From an uncultured Erysipelotrichaceae bacterium (GTDB lineage: Bacteria > Bacillota_I > Bacilli_A > RF39 > UBA660), in assembly GCA_902772675.1 (NCBI GenBank), contig CACYBN010000127.1:1-10469 (forward strand): 10,469 bases of DNA, read 5' to 3'. A program made the position numbers and the translations under genes. A model generated the notes under the pieces. That model was not told where the DNA came from and did not search any database. It worked only from the letters and a program-made list of their open reading frames with translations. Below are positions 6,257 to 10,469 of the stretch, one piece after another (within the stretch, counting starts at the first letter, position 1; the number at the start of each line of letters is the position of its first letter).

Positions 6257-6277
6257 TGATATAATTATATTAGGTGA
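6257..6277 (+). promoter_or_regulatory. Extended -10 promoter and RBS of the pncA operon
   Basis: TGATATAAT at 6257-6265 is a perfect TG-n-TATAAT extended -10 element. AGGTGA (6272-6277) follows 6 nt later and the pncA ATG is at 6282. The matching -35 position falls in the terminator stem and shows no consensus, as is usual for extended -10 promoters. Transcription would start at about 6272, leaving a leader of only about 10 nt. Confidence 0.6.
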
Positions 6278-6281
6278 TAAT

Positions 6282-6845
6282 ATGAAGTTATTAATTGTAA
6301 TTGATATGGTAAAAGGTTTTGTAGAAGAAGGGACTTTAGCTAGTCCTTCTATTAAAAGAATTATTCCTGAAAATGTAAGATTAGTAGATAAATTTTTAAA
6401 TGAAGGAAATCAAGTAATATTTATAAGAGATACTCATAATAAAGATGCAAGAGAATTTAATTTATATGCTCCTCATTGTGTAGAGGGTACAAATGAAACA
6501 GAGTTAGTAGATGAATTAAAAGTATATGAAGATAGAGCTAAAGTATATAGAAAGAATTCAACTAATTTTATGTTTGCTCCTAATTTTATAGAGGACTTAA
6601 ATAAATATGAAGATCTTTCTGAAATAGTACTTACCGGTTGTTTATCTGAAGTATGTGTTAAAAATGGTGGAATTAGTTTAGTTAATTATTTAGATCAAAT
6701 TAATTCTAATATAAAAGTTTATGTAGATAAATCGGGTATTGATACATATGATGCTCCTAATCATAGTAGAGATGAAATAACTAACAATGCTATTAAAGAG
6801 ATGGAAAATAATGGAATAATTTGTGTAGAAAGATATGGTGAGTAA
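6282..6845 (+). CDS. pncA: Nicotinamidase (isochorismatase-like cysteine hydrolase)
   Basis: This 187-aa protein deamidates nicotinamide to nicotinate, the first step of NAD salvage in the cytoplasm. The isochorismatase-fold catalytic triad can be placed: Asp8 (VIDMVKGF), Lys91 (YRKNSTNF) and Cys125 (TGCLSEVCVKNG). The metal site of nicotinamidases is present as Asp50 and His52 (RDTH) with His65 (PHCVEGT), and P-x-HC-x-x-GT is a family hallmark. The start at ATG 6282 is chosen because AGGTGA precedes it and the extended -10 lies just upstream; an in-frame TTG at 6252 falls within the promoter. The next gene begins 1 nt after the stop, and its RBS is within the last codons here, so pncA, pncB and nadE are translated as one operon. 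Confidence 0.92.
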   Translation: MKLLIVIDMVKGFVEEGTLASPSIKRIIPENVRLVDKFLNEGNQVIFIRDTHNKDAREFNLYAPHCVEGTNETELVDELKVYEDRAKVYRKNSTNFMFAPNFIEDLNKYEDLSEIVLTGCLSEVCVKNGGISLVNYLDQINSNIKVYVDKSGIDTYDAPNHSRDEITNNAIKEMENNGIICVERYGE

Positions 6846-6846
6846 T

Positions 6847-8292
6847 ATGAAAAAACTAAATGATACAATGACTACAGATTTTTATGAATTTACTATGGGT
6901 CAAACATATTTTGATGCAGGTAAAAAAGATACTGAAGTAGTATTTGATGTTTTCTTTAGAAAAAATCCTTTTAATGGTGGTTATACTATTATGGGTGGAT
7001 TAGATAATATAATTGATTATATTAATGATTTTCATTTAGATGAAGAAGATATTAATTATTTAAAAAGTTTAAATAAATTTAGTGATGAATATTTAGAATA
7101 TTTAAAAAATATTAAATTTACTGGAGATATTTATGCTATACCTGATGGTACTCCAGTATTTCCAAATGAACCAGTTATAACTGTAAAAGCTAAAGTAATT
7201 GAAGCTCAATTATTAGAAACAGCAATACTAGCTAATTTTAATCATGCATCACTAGTAACTACTAAAGCAAAAAGAATAACAGATACCGCCAAAAGTATAC
7301 CAGTTATGGAATTTGGAGCACGTAGGGCAAGAGGGACCTCTTCCGCTTATGAAGCATCCAAATATGCGGTTGTTGGTGGATGTGTAGGTACTTCTAATAC
7401 AAAGGCTGCTTTAGAGTTAGGGATTGTTCCAATGGGGACAATGGCTCATTCACTAGTAACTTTATATGATAATGAATATGAAGCATTTTTAGCATATGCT
7501 AAATCTAATCCTGATAATTGTTTATTTTTAGTAGATACATATGATACTTTAAGAAGCGGAGTAGTAAATGCTATTAAAGTAGCAGATGATTATTTAAAAC
7601 CTAATAATATTCCTTTTAAAGGAATAAGAATTGATTCTGGTGACTTAGCATATTTATCTAAAGAAGCTAGAAAGATGTTAGATGAAGCAGGATATCCTGA
7701 AGCAGGTATTTGTTTAAGTAATGGATTAGATGAATATACAATTAGAAGTTTATTAGATCAAGATGCTTGTATTAATTCTTTAGGAGTAGGAGATAATATA
7801 GCAGCTTCATTAGATAGAGTTGGTGGTGTTTATAAGTTATCTGCAGTTATTGAAGATAATAAAATTATTCCTAAGATTAAAGTAAGTAATGATAAGATTA
7901 AAACAATTAATCCTGGATTTAAAAAAGTTTATCGTTTTATTGATAAAAAAAGTGGTTATGCTTTAGGAGATGTTATAACTCTAGAGCATGAAGAAATATC
8001 TCTTGATAAATATACATTAATTAATCCAGTAGATACATGGAAAAGACAAACAATTACTGATTATATAGTAGTTCCTTTACAACAAACTATTTTTAAAGAT
8101 GGAAAACAAGTTTATAATAGTCCTAGCATAATAGAAAGAAGAGAATATTGTTCTAGTCAAATGGAAACTCTATATCCAGAAATTAAAAGACTTACAAATC
8201 CTCATGAATATTATGTAGACTTATCTGAAGAATTACTAAATCTTAAGAATACTATGATACATGAACATGCTGGTAAAAGGGATGGTGAATAA
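6847..8292 (+). CDS. pncB: Nicotinate phosphoribosyltransferase
   Basis: This 481-aa enzyme joins nicotinate to PRPP to give nicotinate mononucleotide, with ATP hydrolysis coupled through a phosphohistidine. Family motifs appear in order: TDFYEFTM (residues 10-17), EFGARRARG (155-163), GTMAHS with the likely phosphorylated His201 (197-202), RIDSGDL (261-267) and SNGLDE (291-296). The length is typical for the Gram-positive form. ATG 6847 is preferred over the in-frame ATG at 6835, because GGTGAG at 6837-6842 is well spaced for 6847 and would lie inside the gene otherwise. It follows pncA by 1 nt and overlaps nadE by 1 nt (TAATG). Confidence 0.96.
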   Translation: MKKLNDTMTTDFYEFTMGQTYFDAGKKDTEVVFDVFFRKNPFNGGYTIMGGLDNIIDYINDFHLDEEDINYLKSLNKFSDEYLEYLKNIKFTGDIYAIPDGTPVFPNEPVITVKAKVIEAQLLETAILANFNHASLVTTKAKRITDTAKSIPVMEFGARRARGTSSAYEASKYAVVGGCVGTSNTKAALELGIVPMGTMAHSLVTLYDNEYEAFLAYAKSNPDNCLFLVDTYDTLRSGVVNAIKVADDYLKPNNIPFKGIRIDSGDLAYLSKEARKMLDEAGYPEAGICLSNGLDEYTIRSLLDQDACINSLGVGDNIAASLDRVGGVYKLSAVIEDNKIIPKIKVSNDKIKTINPGFKKVYRFIDKKSGYALGDVITLEHEEISLDKYTLINPVDTWKRQTITDYIVVPLQQTIFKDGKQVYNSPSIIERREYCSSQMETLYPEIKRLTNPHEYYVDLSEELLNLKNTMIHEHAGKRDGE

Positions 8293-9047
8293 TGTTTAAT
8301 GCGGAGAAAACTACTAATGAAATAATAGATTTTATTAGAGAATATTATAAAAATAATAATTTAAAAGGAGTAGTTATAGGTATAAGTGGAGGAAAAGATT
8401 CTGGTGTAGTAGCAGGACTATTTTCTAAAGCTTTAGGAAGTGAAAATGTTTTAGGTGTTACTCTTCCTTGTATGAGTAAAGAATCTGATATGATAGATGC
8501 TAAAAGAGTAGCTGATTTCTATGGATTTGAATTAATCAATGTAGATCTTACTAGTTCTTATAATAGTTTTAATGAAGAGATTAAAAAACTAGGAAGTTTT
8601 ACAAAAGAAGAATTAAAAAATTCTGATATTAATATTAAACCTAGGATGAGAATGATGTCTTTATACTATTTAGCTGCTTTATATAGCGCTGTTAAAGGAG
8701 GGACTTATATAGTAGCAGGTACTTCTAATAAAAGTGAAAAGTTTGTAGGATATTTTACTAAAGGAGGAGATTCTGTTTCTGATATTCAAGTAATTGCAGA
8801 TTTAACTGTTTCAGAAGTTATTAAAGTAGGAGAATATCTACAAGTACCAAAAGAAGTTTTATATAAAGTACCAGATGATGGACTAAGTGGACTTACAGAT
8901 GAAGAAAAATTAGGTGTTAAATATTCTGATATAGAAAAATATATAAATAATGAAGAATTAGATGAAAATATAAAAAGTAAAATAGAAAGATTACATAATA
9001 ATAGTAAGCATAAATTTGAAATACCAACATATAAAAAAATAGACTAA
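8292..9047 (+). CDS. nadE: Ammonia-dependent NAD+ synthetase
   Basis: This 251-aa protein amidates nicotinate adenine dinucleotide to NAD+ using ATP and ammonia. It is the short form, without the N-terminal glutaminase domain. SGGKDS (residues 32-37) is the PP-loop of N-type ATP pyrophosphatases. Further NadE landmarks are NIKPRMRM (114-121), GTSNKSE (143-149), FTKGGD (155-160), PDDGLSGLTDE (194-204) and the C-terminal HNNSKHK (235-241). It is the last gene of the pnc operon, overlaps pncB by 1 nt and is followed by an intrinsic terminator. The intermediate enzyme NadD is not in the window and must be encoded elsewhere. Confidence 0.96.
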   Translation: MFNAEKTTNEIIDFIREYYKNNNLKGVVIGISGGKDSGVVAGLFSKALGSENVLGVTLPCMSKESDMIDAKRVADFYGFELINVDLTSSYNSFNEEIKKLGSFTKEELKNSDINIKPRMRMMSLYYLAALYSAVKGGTYIVAGTSNKSEKFVGYFTKGGDSVSDIQVIADLTVSEVIKVGEYLQVPKEVLYKVPDDGLSGLTDEEKLGVKYSDIEKYINNEELDENIKSKIERLHNNSKHKFEIPTYKKID

Positions 9048-9065
9048 AAATAGTCTGTTTTTTTT
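9034..9065 (+). terminator. Intrinsic terminator after nadE
   Basis: AGACTA (9041-9046) pairs with TAGTCT (9051-9056) across an AAAA loop. The stem is extended by a T-G wobble and the flanking A and T runs, and the hairpin ends in eight T residues (9058-9065). It overlaps the nadE stop codon. Confidence 0.87.
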
Positions 9066-9095
9066 AATAAATTATTATTTAATAAAATATATACT

Positions 9096-9106
9096 TATAA
9101 TATAAT
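9096..9106 (+). promoter_or_regulatory. Candidate -10 region for the macroglobulin-like gene
   Basis: Two overlapping TATAAT hexamers (9096-9101 and 9101-9106) lie 26-31 nt before the ATG at 9133, in the 85-nt gap that also holds the nadE terminator. No clear -35 is visible at 16-18 nt. The RBS is AGGTGA at 9123-9128. AT-richness makes the -10 match less certain. Confidence 0.4.
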
Positions 9107-9132
9107 AATCTTAGAATAGGATAGGTGAGAGA

Positions 9133-10469
9133 ATGAAGAAGAAGTCTAAAGAAAAGACAAAAGAAGAAGTAGAAGTTACTATTCCTGAAGTAACTGATAC
9201 CCCTGAAAAAAAGAAAGAAAACAAACTAAAACTATTTGCATTAAAAATTAAAAACTGGTTTAAAGATGTACCTAAAAACTGGAAGAAAGATATTATTTTA
9301 GTTATTTTAATTCTAGTATTAGTATTATTAATTAATTTTATTATATCTGCTAAAGGAGAAAGTTTTATTGAAAAAACATTTAATAAGATAACAGGTAATG
9401 AAGAAAATTATAATAAAATTAAAAGTATTACATATGAAGGTAAAAATGATTATTTAGAAACTAAATCAGTATTTACTGTTAAAACGAGTAGTAGTCTTAA
9501 AGAAGAAGAATTTAATAAGTATTTAATGGTAGAACCTGCATATGATTATACTGTTGAAAAAGTAGATAAAAATGAATATAAAGTTACTATTGATAATATT
9601 TCTGGAAATCAAATAGTAAATTTAAATTATGTAGAAAATAATAAACCTGTATATAAATGGGCTTATGAAAGTTCAAAAGACTTAGAAGTTAGTTCTATTT
9701 ATCCAAGAAATGGATCTAAAGTATCTAGTGATTCTGTTATAGAAGTTAACTTAACATATGCTAATGTTGAGAATTTTGAAAAATCAGTTTCAATTGAACC
9801 TGCTATAGATGGTTCGTGGGAACATTTAGGTAGAACATGGAGATTTACTCCATCTGGTGAATTAAAGAAAGATACTACTTATACTATAGTAGTTAAAAAC
9901 ACTATTACTCATGGTGATTTAAAAATGAAAAGTGAATATTCATCTAAATTTACTGTAAGTAATGGTGAAGAAGATGGTGGAGATGATTTTGAAGATGGAT
10001 TAGTATTTAATCCAATTACAGTTGATGAAATAACTACTTTTAGACCAAATGAAAGTATTAAGATTGCATATATTGATTATGAAAATGAAGATCCTCCAAC
10101 TAAAGCAACTGTTTATAAATTTGATTCAGCTTCAGATTTTGAAAAATATTTAACAACTGGTAAAGGAAGTTATAAAAAACAAGGAGATTATAAGTTTAAA
10201 AACTATAATAAAGAAACTATAGAGTTAACTGAAAAATTAGGAATAGGTTATTACTTAGTAACAGTTAAAGGTAAAAAGACTAATGGATTTACTGTACCAG
10301 TACAAGTTAATAGTTATTCTGCATATGCTTATGCTAGTGAAAGAGATGTATTAGTATGGGTAGCTAAAGATGGTAAATTCCAAAAAGATTTAAAAGTAAC
10401 ATATGAAAAGAAAGAAGCTACTACTAATGAAGATGGTATTGCTAAAATATCAAATTATACTGATGGATC
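9133..10469 (+). CDS. Membrane-anchored Ig-like/macroglobulin-like protein (3' end outside window)
   Basis: The reading frame starts at ATG 9133 (RBS AGGTGA at 9123-9128) and stays open to the right edge, giving 445 residues of an incomplete protein. A Lys/Glu-rich cytoplasmic segment (1-50) precedes one TM helix (about 53-72), so the rest should be extracellular. Residues about 180-275 fit an SbsA/Big_5-like Ig domain (IYPRNGSKVSS start, SWEHLGRTWRFTP centre, TTYTIVV end). After an acidic Gly-Asp-Glu linker (about 277-290) comes a beta-rich part. Its SAYAYASERDVLVWVAKDG stretch and the following ATTNEDGIAKI look like macroglobulin domains of bacterial alpha-2-macroglobulin/YfaS proteins, in which an MG domain carries such a T-x-x-D-G turn. 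Those proteins trap proteases by a thioester located much further on, so whether this one keeps the CxEQ motif cannot be seen. Family confidence is moderate to good. Confidence 0.78.
   Translation, partial: MKKKSKEKTKEEVEVTIPEVTDTPEKKKENKLKLFALKIKNWFKDVPKNWKKDIILVILILVLVLLINFIISAKGESFIEKTFNKITGNEENYNKIKSITYEGKNDYLETKSVFTVKTSSSLKEEEFNKYLMVEPAYDYTVEKVDKNEYKVTIDNISGNQIVNLNYVENNKPVYKWAYESSKDLEVSSIYPRNGSKVSSDSVIEVNLTYANVENFEKSVSIEPAIDGSWEHLGRTWRFTPSGELKKDTTYTIVVKNTITHGDLKMKSEYSSKFTVSNGEEDGGDDFEDGLVFNPITVDEITTFRPNESIKIAYIDYENEDPPTKATVYKFDSASDFEKYLTTGKGSYKKQGDYKFKNYNKETIELTEKLGIGYYLVTVKGKKTNGFTVPVQVNSYSAYAYASERDVLVWVAKDGKFQKDLKVTYEKKEATTNEDGIAKISNYTDG

Noticed and set aside
6252..6281. Upstream TTG start for pncA
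   Set aside because: It would put the extended -10 element inside the coding region and add residues not found at the start of nicotinamidases; ATG 6282 has the RBS.
6835..6846. ATG at 6835 as pncB start
   Set aside because: It overlaps the end of pncA without an RBS, and GGTGAG at 6837-6842 serves ATG 6847.
6282..9047. NAD-salvage genes as immunity against an NADase T7SS effector
   Set aside because: They form a separate, terminator-bounded operon of ordinary metabolic enzymes, and no NADase motif is seen in the effector candidate.
1..10469. Mycoplasma-type genetic code (TGA as Trp), suggested by the low GC
   Set aside because: TGA ends several genes exactly where the next gene starts, and Trp is written TGG throughout.

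Overview
This is a very AT-rich window from a Gram-positive-type (Bacillota) genome. A type VIIb secretion (T7SSb) locus lies next to an NAD-salvage operon and the start of a large membrane-anchored surface protein. All genes are on the + strand. They use strong Shine-Dalgarno sites, the standard bacterial code (TGA is a working stop, for example at 2965-2967, 3736-3738, 4059-4061 and 5554-5556) and tight translational overlaps. Small genes, low GC and this gene content fit a host-associated Bacilli lineage (Erysipelotrichales, RF39 or a relative). The exact taxon cannot be read from the window.

Bases 1-1828 hold the 3' end of essC, the T7SSb motor ATPase, and the overlapping gene for the ubiquitin-like EsaB/YukD. 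Both ATPase modules visible in this EssC fragment look degenerate.

Bases 1900-5556 hold a tightly packed seven-gene accessory operon. It encodes a two-TM membrane protein, an 82-aa unknown, two adjacent DUF4176-type proteins, a 175-aa cysteine-containing helical protein, a third DUF4176-type protein, and a 496-aa protein with a helical N-terminus and a Gly/Ala-rich hydrophobic centre. The last is the best effector candidate in the window. I read the block as an effector with its helper proteins and perhaps its immunity protein, without the classical LXG/Lap set. Bases 5646-6223 encode two WXG100-type proteins, one canonical (WKG) and one with Y-S-S at the WxG position. A clear intrinsic terminator follows.

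Bases 6282-9047 hold pncA-pncB-nadE, which takes nicotinamide to nicotinate to nicotinate mononucleotide and then, after the missing nadD step, to NAD. This operon ends in a second intrinsic terminator. From 9133 to the right edge runs an incomplete gene for an N-terminally membrane-anchored protein with Ig-like and macroglobulin-like domains, resembling the bacterial alpha-2-macroglobulin/YfaS family.

The three internal transcription units (starting at 1900, 5646 and 6282) share a promoter-like element: a TG-n-TATAAT-like box exactly 6 nt before the Shine-Dalgarno sequence. This would give mRNAs that begin at about the ribosome binding site.
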